Origin: Hevea brasiliensis
Lineage: Eukaryota > Streptophyta > Magnoliopsida > Malpighiales > Euphorbiaceae
Reading direction: 5' to 3'
Assembly: GCF_030052815.1 (NCBI RefSeq)
Contig: NC_079496.1
Span: 42,557,593 to 42,621,592, forward strand
DNA: 64,000 nt
This document shows positions 45,971-57,626 of the stretch, one piece after another. The notes under the pieces are model-generated. The model was not told the DNA's origin and made no database searches. It saw only the letters and a program-made list of their open reading frames with translations. Every line of letters begins with the position of its first letter. Position 1 is the stretch's first letter. A program made the position numbers and the translations under genes.

Positions 45971-47607
45971 TTTGCATTAGAATCAGCTTTGTATATTCTG
46001 AATAGGATTCCATCAAAATCAATTTCTTCCACACCTTATGGGATATGGCATGGAAGAAAACCAAGTCTTAAGCATGTTAAAATTTTGGGTTATCCAGCTT
46101 ATATCAAAAAGCTGAACACTGATAAATTGGAAACCAAATCAGAAAAGGGTTAATTTGTTGGATATCCAAAAGATAGTTTTGGATAATATTTTTATTTGCC
46201 TACTTCACAAAAGGTTGTGGTAAGTAGAGATGCCACATTTCTTGAACAATAGTTTGCTCAAGAAGTAGGCAAATGAAGGCAAACAGAGTTAGAATTGTAG
46301 AATTCTGACCAACCAACAGATCAGATGGATATAGATCCATCTAGTTAACCTACACCCATTGATGAAATATCTACAACTGTTCCTCGTAGAACAACTAGGG
46401 TATCTCACCCACTAGTGAGATATGATTTCCTTCATGAAGAAGAACAAGAGTTTTCTACTCATGAAGAAGTAGATCATGGAGATGATCCACTTACCTATGA
46501 AGAAGCTATATCAGATATAGACTCTTCAAAATGGATTGATGCTATGAAATCCGAGATTGATTCCATGTATAAGAATCAAGTTTGGGATCTTGTTGACCCA
46601 CCTAAAGGTATTGTACCTATAGGGAACAAATGGGTTTTCAAGAAGAAAATTGGTTCTGATGGAAAGGTAGAGACCTATAAGGAAAGGCTAGTAGCGAAAG
46701 GGTTTTGCCAAAGGCAAGGAATTGACTATGAAGAGACTTTCTCGCCTGTTACCATGCCTAAATCAATTAGGATTCTATTAGCAATAGCTGCATACTATGA
46801 TTATGAGATTTGGAAGATGGATGTCAAAACAGCTTTTCTCAATGGATACATTGAAGAAAACATTTTCATGGAACAAACTAGGGGTTTTGAATCCCAAGAT
46901 GGTTCCAAGGTATGCAAGCTAAAGCGATCCATTTATGGGTTGAAACAAGCTTTGAGGAGTTGGAACATCCATTTTGATGAAGCCATTAAGTCATTTGGTT
47001 TTATAAAAAATGAGGATGAGCCATATGTATATAAGAAGGGTAGTGACAGTGCTATCACTTTCCTTGTCTTATATGTGGATGACATACTGTTGATGGGTAA
47101 TGACACAGTATGTTGACAACTGTAAAGGTATGGTTTTCAAATACATTCTTCATGAAAGACTTAGGGGAGGCAACCTATATTCTTGGGATTCGCATATATA
47201 GAGATAAAGAAAAAAGAATAATTGCTTTATCCCAAAGTCTATACTTAGAAAAGGTGTTAAAGAGGTTTAACATGCTTGATTCCAAGAGAGGATTATTACT
47301 AGTGAGACATGGTATCCACTTTTCTAAAGAGATGTCTCCAAAGACACCTGAAGAAAAAGATAAAATGGCCAGGATTCCATATGCATTGGCTATTGGAAGT
47401 TTAATGTATGCAATGTTGTGTACTAGGCCAGATATCGCATATGCTATTAGTTTGACTAGCAGGTATCAATCTAATCCAGGTTTGGAATACTGGATAGCTG
47501 TCAAGAATATCCTTAAGCACTTGAGAAGAACTAAGGATTTATTCTTGATTTATGGAGGTGGAGACTTGCAATTGGATGGTTATACTAATTCTGATTTCCA
47601 ATCAGAT
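45971..47607 (+). pseudogene. Copia B reverse transcriptase and part of RNase H
   Basis: 45971-46414 is the integrase-RT linker with seven or more stops. The RT frame (46415-47116) has KWIDAMKSEIDSMYKNQVW, PIGNKWVFKKK, YKERLVAKGFCQRQGIDY, MDVKTAFLNGYIEE (Asp), SIYGLKQALRSWN and VLYVDDILLMGND (Asp pair). A one-base shift near 47105 leads to the next frame: DLGEATYILGI, ALAIGSLMYAMLCTRPDIAY, and the start of RNase H (GGGDLQLDGYTNSDFQSD), which is cut at 47607 by the G3 LTR. Confidence 0.87.
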
Positions 47608-49745
47608 TGTAACATCCTCACTTTACGTAGTTCGTATGTTTCACTGTTCCGACAACTAATGTCTGCCCCGGAAAGTTGGAATGTCTGGAACTACACTTAA
47701 TTGATTGTAAGGAGGCATAAAATAATGAAATATGTGATGAGAAAAATTAAGAAAAAATAAAAGAGATAAAATGTGACTAAGTTAAATGAGCCGAACCCCT
47801 AGCGATGGGTGACCGCACCGGAAAGTTACGATGAGGACCGTTGACTACCCTGGACCGCGGGGAACCTAAGAAATATTTTCGGGACATAATTAAAGGTTTA
47901 TTGAAGTGTAATTGATATTAGAAATGTCAAAAAAAATTAATAAATTAGTACAAAGAAAAAATGAAAAATCAAGAAATTGACAAAAATCGTATTACCGAAA
48001 AATCGAGAATGCAACCCAAAAAGGGGCATTTTGGTCATTTAACACCTAAAGTTGACTTTTGACCTAAATGTCCATGAAAAATAAGTGGTATTATATTTTG
48101 AAAATTTAATGAAAAATAAAATTCAAGATAACATGTAATTTAAGGGAATTGGAGGGCATAATTGCAATTAAAGAAAATTTTGAATTAATCTAATTTTTAA
48201 TTGTGATTAGTGGGGCATTAGTGGAGTATATAAGGATCACTAGGACATATTTTCCCACTAAAAGATTCATCTTCTTCTTCATTCTTCTTCTTTGCCGAAT
48301 GTGTTTTTCCTCCAAGCTTCCTCCTTGGCCATTCATTCATAAGCTCAAATCTACCATGTTTCAAGCCATATTTCTTCAAACTCCCTTCATTAAAAGTGGT
48401 CCTCACACCATGGGTAGTATGTGAGCAGCAAAAAGGAAGAGAAATTCCAAGGACTTGTCAAGCTCAAAATAAGGTTAGTGCTAAATTTCCTTCCTCCCTT
48501 AATTAATCTTTGATTTAAGGTTGTGATGAGTGTAATTGTTGAGAAATTTGAAGAAAAAGATGAGTATTTGATAGAGCATGAATTTGGTAGCCATGGAAGT
48601 GCATGGTTATTGAATTATTCTTACATGTATTTGTTGGGATTGAATGTTCATTAAGGTAATTTAAGGTGCTAGTAAGTTAATTTCCATATGAATGTATATT
48701 TGAGCATTTGAATTTGGAATTGAAGGAATTGTGGAAGATTTATGCATTTTTAGACAATTCAGCAGCCTTATGATTCATTGAAGAGTGCTTGAATTCATGA
48801 AGTTATTTGATGAATTGTGGTACTAAGGGATTAATGGAAGTGTATATAAATTATTGTTGGAATTATATGTAATAATTAGGTGTATTCATGTGTATAATAT
48901 GTTGATTTTGAACTTTGTGATTTAGGGTTGTGTATTGTACATTGAGAATTTGTATATACTATTCGAAATGACCTTAATGAGATATGATGAATGATGTTAG
49001 TACATTAGGTGTCCAGAGTTTAGGCATGGGAAGTTAAGGTATAGCAAGTTGAATGTGTAAATTGATTGGTATTTGAGGACTGCATTGAGGGTAGTATGCA
49101 TTTGAACCTATAACTCTAATTGTGTAACCCAAATTGGTGTGAGGCCAATTGGAGGTAAAATTAGACATGTAATGAACCAACTTTCATGTAGGAACCTTGC
49201 CTAAATTCTATCCAGAAGGTGACTCAAAAAGTGACCTAATCCAGAATTGGCGATTTGCAACCTAGATTTTTGACCATATGAACAGTAACTAGTATTTTGG
49301 CCATAACTCACTCAAAACAGGTCCAAATAACCTGAAATTTATACCATGGAAAGCTTAGATATAGAGCTACAACTTTAGTGAAGATCACAAAACCCAAAAA
49401 TGTCATTTTCTAAGTTAAATTGCTTGCACAAGTTGAGGTAACAAAACTGTCCAGAACCATTGCAACCCAGAATTTGACTATATGAATAGTAGTCACTAAA
49501 ATGACCATAACTCACTCGAAACAGGTCCAAATGACCTGAAATTTATACCATGGAAAGCTTAGACATAGAGCTACAATTCGTATGAAGACACCAAAGCCCA
49601 GAAATGACCAGAACCAAGTCAAATTACTTGCCCAAATTAGGGTACCAAAACTGCCAAAACTAAATTTGACCTAAAATTGACTAAATTTTGCACTAAAGAT
49701 GCAATTTGTCTAGCTTTAGTAAATTGACCATATCTTGGTCTATAC
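47608..49745 (+). repeat. G3 5' LTR, first part
   Basis: Starts TGTAACATCCTCAC. It is collinear with the 3' LTR 55628-57626, with few differences. CATAACT modules at 49108, 49301, 49505 and 49728. Short open frames around 48203-48424 recur in the 3' LTR (56227-56496) but differ by stop position and have no known domain. TATATAAGG near 48228 may be the promoter. Confidence 0.88.
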
Positions 49746-51860
49746 AATTAAAGGAGCGGAAGCATGAAAAACACAAGTTTATACCATTGAATTCAAAAAT
49801 TTTCACCTAGGGTCACATGCATCATGCAAGATTTATTTTTATCTATTTGATTTCAATGATTAACAATATATTAAAACACTTTTAATATGTTTTTGGATCT
49901 GTATTTGCCATTTAAGATTTTAAAATTAATTAGATTAATTTTGGAACCCTAGATTAGATCAAGAACAAATACACTAACCTCTTGATGCACTGCAGTGTAT
50001 TTGTGCCTTTCGGATGCATCTTTAGGACACCAGATGTTGTCCCTTTAGCTTGTCCACACCAAGTTCATCTATGGCAACCCCTAAACAGTTTCTAAAGATT
50101 TTTCTATTACTTAGAAAATCATTTTTGCCTTTTAAGAGATTAAAGATGTAAACAGGACACTAGAAACAATTTCTAGTATTTTCAATTGAAGAGATTGTTT
50201 GATAATCTCTTGGAATAGATGAGAGAAGAAGATGAAGAGAAGGGAGAGCCTCTTGGGTGGCGGCACCAAGGGTATTAGCTGCTGGTTGTTTTGTTTTCTT
50301 TTCATAACAACACTTATATAGGTAGGTCAACACATAAAACCCTTGCCACATGTCACCCTCTGATTGGTTTTAGGTTTAATTGACCTAATCACATTGTGCC
50401 AAGTGTCAAACCTATATTTAATCTTAATTTTAATCATCTTACATGATTAAAAAACATTTGGCAAGCTTATATGTAGTGCCATGTGTCACCATTTCATGGT
50501 GCCACATGTCACCCTGTGTAATGACCAAAATGCCCCTATGTCTTAATTTTGAGTTCTCAACCCAAAATAATTATTTCTCTTCTTCTAATCAATTTATATC
50601 AAATATAAATCAATTAATTAATCTTTATTAATTAATTTCTCATTAATTAAATTAATATTTAAACACTTTAAATATAAATTTAACTTATACTGTACATCCA
50701 ATAACCTAGATTTGGTTTCAAGTCATGCTAGGGACTTTGCAATCTAATTACAAACCAAACTTATTTAATTAATCAATTAAACTCTTTAATTAATTAATTA
50801 AATCATATTTAATTTGGTGATTACTTGTGTATGTGTGTGACTTACTAGGCTATCACTAATTGGCAATGAGATATGATATCAACTCTTAATATCATCAGAA
50901 CTCTTTCTTACCATAAATAATTTCTCTAAATCATTTTATGCACCTCATAGACCATGGTTAACACCTAGCATAGCATGGCATGGCCACCCAATTAGTAATA
51001 AGGTTTACCTTAAATGAACCTATAATCATATGTTACCATTAACTAGAATCTCTCTGTTACAAAATCCCAACTCAAGCTGGAGTCATCATTTATGTCAAAC
51101 TCCATTTGCTATGAATATTATATTCTCTTTTAATTCCAGTTCTTGATTAAGAAGATTTTCTCATCAGAAACTCTTTCTGAATAAATCTATCTGTCCTGGC
51201 TAGGAACTTGAAACATCAAGAATAATTAAATGAACATAGGATTTTATCTCTATTTACTTCGAGGAACAGATTCCATCTTGATCAACACCTACCTCCATAT
51301 ATAACTAGTAGGAGCAAACACATGCCCATATACCCATACATAGTACAAGTACGAAAGTAGTATCAAACTTAAACCACCTATATACAAGATAACTATGCTA
51401 TCTCAGGTCTAAAGATTATATGCACTAATATGATTTATGACAAAACATTGACAAGAGCAAACTCCATGTGCTTGTCATAAGTATCACTGGTTCGGCCTAC
51501 TTATCATGTATAAGTGCCTATCATGTTTGTTATATGACATGAGACTCACCATTTCATCTTATTTATATCTCACATAAATAACTTAGAAACAAACATGAAT
51601 ACAATCTTTCTAGATAAGTCATGTCCTTATTATGAAGTATCCTCGATTGTGAACCTATTTATGATACTTTGTGCTAGAAATACTGTGACTCATATTCTTA
51701 ACAACTTAAGAATAGAATTTCTAACAAAATATTAATGGACCTTTTCTATTACACATAAATATATTATGTAAATGGAAAAGTGGAAATGCCTTTTATTAAT
51801 AAAAACATGTACAAGATACAAAGTAAATGATATGCTCTAGGGCATACTACTAACATATAC
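49741..51860 (-). repeat. Solo copia LTR (A/B family), minus strand, with TATAC duplications
   Basis: The LTR covers 49746-51855 (2110 bp), flanked by TATAC at 49741-49745 and 51856-51860. On the minus strand it begins TGTTAGTAGTATGCCC and ends CTCCTTTAATT, fixing the family's LTR ends. There is no internal region. Joining the flanks gives a continuous G3 module (CTTGGTCTATACAACTC). Confidence 0.92.
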
Positions 51861-54344
51861 AACTCAGAATGACTTGAAATTTGTGCCAAAAGTTCAATAA
51901 GACAAAAACCTACAATATTGAAATTTTGACCAGAACCCATAAATCAAGGGAACTTTGCCAATTAAGTTGATTAAGTTGACACACTAAATCTAGAATTGGT
52001 ACAATTGACCATTAACTCCAGAAAATTCAAATAGGTATATCTCCCACAAGAAGTCTCCAAATGTAATGAGCCATACCAATCTGGAAAGCTAAGAAAGAGA
52101 CCTATTACTTTGTTTTAGGCAACTTCCTTAAATTATAATTGTATAAGGCCAGACTTTAAGGTCAAAGCCATTGACCTGATTGAGGACCATGCCAATATAG
52201 GACCTTTGAGTCCAAGTCAACAATTTGACTATAAATAATTCTATAAGACTTGAAAAATTACAAGTAAAATTTCTAAATGACTATAAAACATAGAGCAACA
52301 AATCTTATGAAGCACACTAGGCCTAAATGTCATTATAAGCAGTTCAAATAAATTAGTAAAGTCCGGAATCAAAATGACTACTAAGTGAACCAAAATTCAG
52401 ATTTGACCTAGTTATGGTTAATTGACCATAACTTGAGTTATACAACTCAAAATGGAGTAATTCAAAAAGAGAATTAAAGAAGACACAATAAGAAACAATT
52501 TAATGAAGAGAATTTTGAAAATTTCACCCTATAGCCTGACCCAATGGAACAGTAACCATTGGCCATGAAATCTGAAAATTTAGAATCACTTATAATTAGC
52601 CTTGAATTAAGTTTGGAAATCAATGCCAACAAGTATAAACTCAAAATGAGGAATCCTAGTACAACTAGAACCAACATATCTGTTTAGTATGGAAAAGTCA
52701 ACATTTATATTTGACTAGCAATGTGAATAAGAAACATAATGACTTAATAAATCACATGAGTGTATGAATGGGACATTAGTCCTTATTATCAGAGGCAAGA
52801 AAAATGCTTTGAGCACAATGGTACTTCAGAACAATTAATAGGAAACGTGATCTGTCTGATGATCTACTGAATAATTGTAACATGTTGATACTAGAATCAG
52901 CCTATCCACGATGCATAAAAAGGTCAACAATTTTGTTGACCAGTGAAAGGCATAATGACCTATAAACCCTAAAAATAAAGAATTAAATATTTAAGTTTGT
53001 AAATGCCCTAGTATTGCCTAGTTGACTAGTTTGGATAGGTTGGCATGCCAATAGGATTCTGACAGCTGTTCTGTAAATGGCTTTATGCCATATTATGTTT
53101 TATGGCTTATTATGCCACACTGTGATTTTAATAGCCTATGGCTATATGGATTATGTTATTATACTTGGCTTATTGCCTTACTGATTGATTATATGGCTTT
53201 TTAGCCACACTGTTTGCACACGGAGAGATACTTTGTGACCGATGGTGTGACGGCCCGAGGTACTAGGTACCCAGTGCTAGTATATCCATTTATCCAGTTT
53301 GGTCAGCGTATAGGCTACACGGCCAGTCAATTAAAATATTACTCAATTCAAGTAGTTAAGTATAATGAAATTTCAGTACAATTAAATTAAGTATTGAATG
53401 AAATGAGGAAAAGAGATTAGCAATAGAAATATAAAAAAAAAATACAATTTGCAGAACCATAGTGACTTAAAATACAATATAGTTAGAATAATTTGTATAC
53501 TGAGTATATTTACTGAAAGGTTATAAACTAAGCACTTCCAAAGAGGAACAAACTAGTATATAAGATAGTTGATACAAGAAATACCATACTAAATTAAATT
53601 GATTCTTGAGTAATTAAGATTTATTTCTTTCTCTATTTGTATATATTATTTTTTGTTATACTATTGCACCCCTAAGCAGAAATGCTTAGTGCGATGGAAT
53701 TGCTTCCTCGTGCAGGTACTGAAGGTAAAACCAGTAGATTGTTGATTGAAATTTTTGGAGTCCAGATCTGCAGAAGTGTTAGAAGAGTACAAGGTTATCA
53801 CCTCCTCAGCAATACATGTAGATAGGGCTCATATTTACACATGTTATGTATTTTGTTCATTCTAAGTATATTATAAATTATTTATATATCACGTACTTGA
53901 CAAACTTATGTAATTAGTTGGCAAATTATATAAGTTAATGAAATGCAAGAATTCTGATATCTGAGTTGATTATCTAATCATAATGATTCAGAATGAGATT
54001 GAGTTTGAGAAATTTTGAGACTGAATCTGAATTTGAGAAACTGTTGAGAATGCTTTGAGATAATCTGAGTTATGAATTTGAGTATACATTGAAATTGTTT
54101 TTGGCAGGTTTAGCAGAACTGTTAGTCCAAATTACAGTCGGCACTTTGCCGGATTGTCATTAAAATTTTTGAAATTTCCAAATTAGTCAGATTTTAATAA
54201 ATAATAAAAATAGCCTAAACCTTAGATAAAGTTTTTGAACAAGTAAATCAAGAACTATAATGAAATCAGATAAGATTAGGTGCTCCGGCACTCCGTGTGA
54301 CACGCCTTGCTCAGCTACACTGTAGACGGGTGAGGGGTGTTACA
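51856..54344 (+). repeat. G3 5' LTR, second part
   Basis: Continues the module array (52036, 52230, 52426), then GGCTTATTATGCC boxes (53080-53210), the palindrome GGTACTAGGTACC (53259-53271), the hairpin at 53672-53689 and the terminal GGGGTGTTACA at 54344. The 3' LTR has lost this half to the G4 insertion, so it cannot be compared within the window. Confidence 0.87.
53672..53689 (+). other. LTR hairpin CTAAGCA/TGCTTAG of G3
   Basis: Perfect 7-bp stem, loop GAAA, followed by TGCGATGG and CAGGTACTG. Confidence 0.7.
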
Positions 54345-54349
54345 TTTAG

Positions 54350-54361
54350 TGGTATTAGAGC
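54350..54361 (+). other. Primer binding site of G3 (one mismatch)
   Basis: TGGTATTAGAGC: the iMet-type site with one C-to-T change. Confidence 0.85.
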
Positions 54362-55627
54362 ACGGCTTAAGCGTTCCTAGTCACAGATAAGTAGAAAGAA
54401 CTAGTGTGCATACATGCATTGCATTCATAAGAGTCGAGGTGACACTAATGCCGATTTGTTTACTTTTGATTATTGAAGGTTAAGATATGGGCTCAGAGTC
54501 GCAGAGGCATTAGAAAAAGAAGTAGAAAACCTAGTTCATGAGGTTATAACGTAGTGACTATGTGATGTTCTCAATGTTTGTATTGTAAGCTGCAGATTAC
54601 AATATTGACATGGGGCTATTGTATAGAGCTACGTGCTTTCTTGTGGTACAATAAACTAAGAATATTTGTAAGTAATCTATAATTTGATACAGTTACGCCC
54701 GAATAGAGTACTATTACAGGAAATAAATGTGAAAATTCTAGTCAGAAATTTAAAACTTCAGAACTAGCCTATCAAAAGACTACACTTCTAAGGTAGCTAG
54801 AGTCAGTGACTTGGTTACATTAATGTGAACTACCTGTACCACAATAATCGATATAAGCTTAGAGATATCAGTGCGACTTATCATCCTTAGACAGATGGAC
54901 AGTCGTAACGAGTAATTCAGGTAAATTCTGAAACGCATTGAGTTCCTGTAAACAATGAAATAAAATGATAATAATAACCAGTAATATGTGATAAGCCCTT
55001 GAGAATATACTGAGAACTTGTGTCATTGAATCTGAGGGGAGAAGGGACAGATACCTCCCACTGACAGAATTTGTATACAATAATAAATGTCAAGCTAGCA
55101 TACAAATGGCACCCTATGAAACACTGTAAGGGAAAAAGTGCAGAACACCTGTATGTTGAATTTAGTTGGGTAAAGATATCTAGACATTGATATGGAGTCT
55201 TATAATTATTTTGATATTTTTGTAAGAAAAGAATGATTTAGGTATTTGAAAATATATTTAGAAGCTGTAGTGCTATTCCCTCTGAAAGCAAGAATAGATA
55301 CTTTCCATTGATGGAGTTTGAGTAGTGATAGTTATTAAATAAGCATGATGATAACAAGATATATGGTTTTGTATAAAACAAATGCAGAATACCTAGACAA
55401 TGGCAAGTTAAAAGAATTGGATTTGGTAAAAAAGATTGAAGGACTGGTAAAGAATCCTAGTATGAGAGATCAATAAACTAATGAATAATAGAATTTCATG
55501 AGTAGGAATACTAAAGGCAGAGGAAAACAATGATGGGAAAGTGAATAAAATTATGAGATAACGATAAGCTTAGTTGTTTAAATTCGATGAATTTCGAGGA
55601 CGAAATTCCTTTTTAGAGGGGAGGAGT
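54362..55627 (+). pseudogene. G3 internal region with integrase scrap, PPT at end
   Basis: 54362-54840 is non-coding. From about 54850 to 55160 it is collinear with G2 integrase: DGQS and RVIQ around a stop, an intron-like GTAAATT segment (54921-54995), then ILRTCVIESEG, YLPLTEFVYNN and CRTPVC with stops. From about 55170 to 55560 the sequence is degenerate. GAGGACGAAATTCC at 55598 and an AGAGGGGAGGAG PPT end the region. It cannot encode a protein and would rely on another element's enzymes. Confidence 0.75.
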
Positions 55628-57626
55628 TGTACCATCCTCACTTTATGTAATCCATATGTTCCACTATTCCGACGACTAATGTCTACCTCGGAAAGTTGGA
55701 ATGTCTAGAACTAAACTTAAATGACTGTAAGGAGGCATAAAATAATGAAATATGTGATGAGAAAAATTAAGGGGAAAAAAAAGGAGATAAAATGTGACTA
55801 AGTTAAACGATCCGAACCCTTAGCGATGGGTGACCGCACCGGGAAGTTACGGTGAGGATCGTTGACTAGCCCTAGACCGCGGGGAATCCTGAGAAATATT
55901 TTCGGGACATAATTAAAGGTTTATTGAAGTGTAATTGACATTAGAAATGTCAAAGAAAATGAAAGAATTAGTACAAAGAAAAAACAAAAAATCAAGAAAT
56001 CGACAAAAATCGGTATTACCGAAAAATCAGGAATGCAACCCGAAGAGGGGCATTTTGGTCATTTGACACCTAGAGTTGACTTTTGACCTAAATGTCCATG
56101 AAAAATAAGTGGTATTATATTTTGAAAATTTAATAAAAAATGAAATTCAAGATAACATGTAATTTAAGGGAATCGGAGGGCATAATTGCAATTAAAGAAA
56201 ATCTTGAATTAATCTAATTTTTAATTGTGGTTAGTGGGGCATTAGTGGAGTATATAAGGACCACTAGGACAGATTTTTCCACTAAAAGATTCATCTTTTT
56301 CTTCATTCTTCTTCTTTGCCAAATGTGTTTTTCCTCCAAGCTTCCTCCATGGCCATTCATGCATAAGCTCAAATCTACCATGATTCAAGCCATATTTCTT
56401 AAAACACCCTTCATTAAAAGTGGTCCTCACACCATGGGCAGTATGTGGGCAGCAAAAAGGAAGAGAAATTCCAAGGATTTATCAAGCTCAAAATAAGGTT
56501 AGTGCTAAATTTCCTTCCTCCCTTAATTAATCTTTGATTTAAGGTTATGATGAGTGTAATGGTTGAGAAATTTGAAGAAAAAGATGAGTATTTGATGGAG
56601 CCATGAAAGTGCATGGTTATTGAGTTATTCTTACATGTATTTGTTGGGATTGAATGTTCATTAACGTAATTTAAGGTGCTAGTAAGTTAATTTCCACATG
56701 AATGTATATTTGAGCTTTTGAATTTGGAGTTAAAGGAATTGTGGAAGATTTATGCATTTTTAGACAATTCAGTAGCCTTATGATTCATTGAAGAGTGCTT
56801 GAATTCATGAAGTTATTTGATGAATTGTGGTACTAAGGGATTAATGGAAGTGTATGCAAATTATTATTGGAATTATATGTAATAATTAGGTGTATTCATG
56901 TGTATAATATGTTGATTTTGGACTTTGTGATTTAGGGTTATGTATTGTACATTGAAAATTTGTATATACTGTTCAAAATGACCTTAATGAGATATGATGA
57001 ATGATGTTAGTACATTAGGAGTCCAGAATTTAGGCATGGGAAGTTAAGGTATAGCAAGTTGAATGTGTAAATTGATTGGTATTTGAGGACTGTATTGAGG
57101 GTTGTATGCATTTGAGCCTATAACCCTAATTGTGTAACCCAAATTGGTGTGAGGCCAATTGGAGGTAAAATTAGACATGTAATGAACCAACTTTCATGTA
57201 GGAACCTTGCCTAAATTCTGTCTAGAGGGTGACTCAAAAAGTGACCTAATCCGGAATTGGCAATTTGCAACCCAGATTTTTGACCATATGAACAATAACT
57301 AGTATTTTGGCCATAACTCACTCAAAACAGGTCCAAATGACCTGAAATTTATACCATGGAAAGCTCAGACATAGAGCTACAACTTTGGTGAAGATCACAG
57401 AACCCAGAAATGTCATTTACTAAGTCAAATTGCTTGCACAAGTTAAGGTAACAAAACTGTCCAAAACCATTGCAACCCAGAATTTGACCATATGAACAGT
57501 AGTCACTAAAATGGCCATAACTCACTCGAAACAGGTCCAAATGACCTGAAATTTATACCATGGAAAGATTAGACATAGAGCTACAATTCTTTTGAAGACA
57601 CCAAAGCCCAGAAATGACTAGAACCA
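55628..57626 (+). repeat. G3 3' LTR, first 2.0 kb, interrupted by G4
   Basis: TGTACCATCC start (TGTAAC in the 5' LTR). It ends at ...AGAACCA (57626), where G4 begins with TGTAACGCCC. The missing second half is not seen again in the window. Confidence 0.88.

Larger units (their letters stand above)
25758..47607 (+). mobile_element. Copia element B (Angela/Tork-like), split by a gypsy block and cut by G3
   Basis: LTR 25758-27845, leader 27846-28174, then foreign DNA 28175-42833, then leader 42834-44068 and gag-pol 44069-47607. The gag-pol stops abruptly inside RNase H, where the G3 LTR starts at 47608; the rest and the 3' LTR are not in the window. RT sequence (MDVKTAFLNGYIEENIF, then SWNIHFDEAIKSFGF) matches the Angela group of the Tork clade. 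Many stops and one frame shift show it is dead. Confidence 0.8.
47608..57626 (+). mobile_element. G3: large non-autonomous gypsy deletion derivative
   Basis: 5' LTR 47608-54344 (4622 bp once the inserted copia LTR and its duplicated 5 bp are removed), primer site at 54350, an internal region of only 1283 bp, PPT at about 55612-55627 and a 3' LTR from 55628 that is interrupted at 57627 by G4. gag, protease, RT and RNase H are absent; a scrap of integrase with the intron-like segment remains. The left flank is CAGAT in copia B. Confidence 0.85.

Noticed and set aside
48203..48424. Similar open frames in both G3 LTRs (48203-48424, 56227-56496)
   Set aside because: Sequence is shared through LTR descent; end points differ and there is no recognisable domain. 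It could be a leader peptide frame but nothing supports it.
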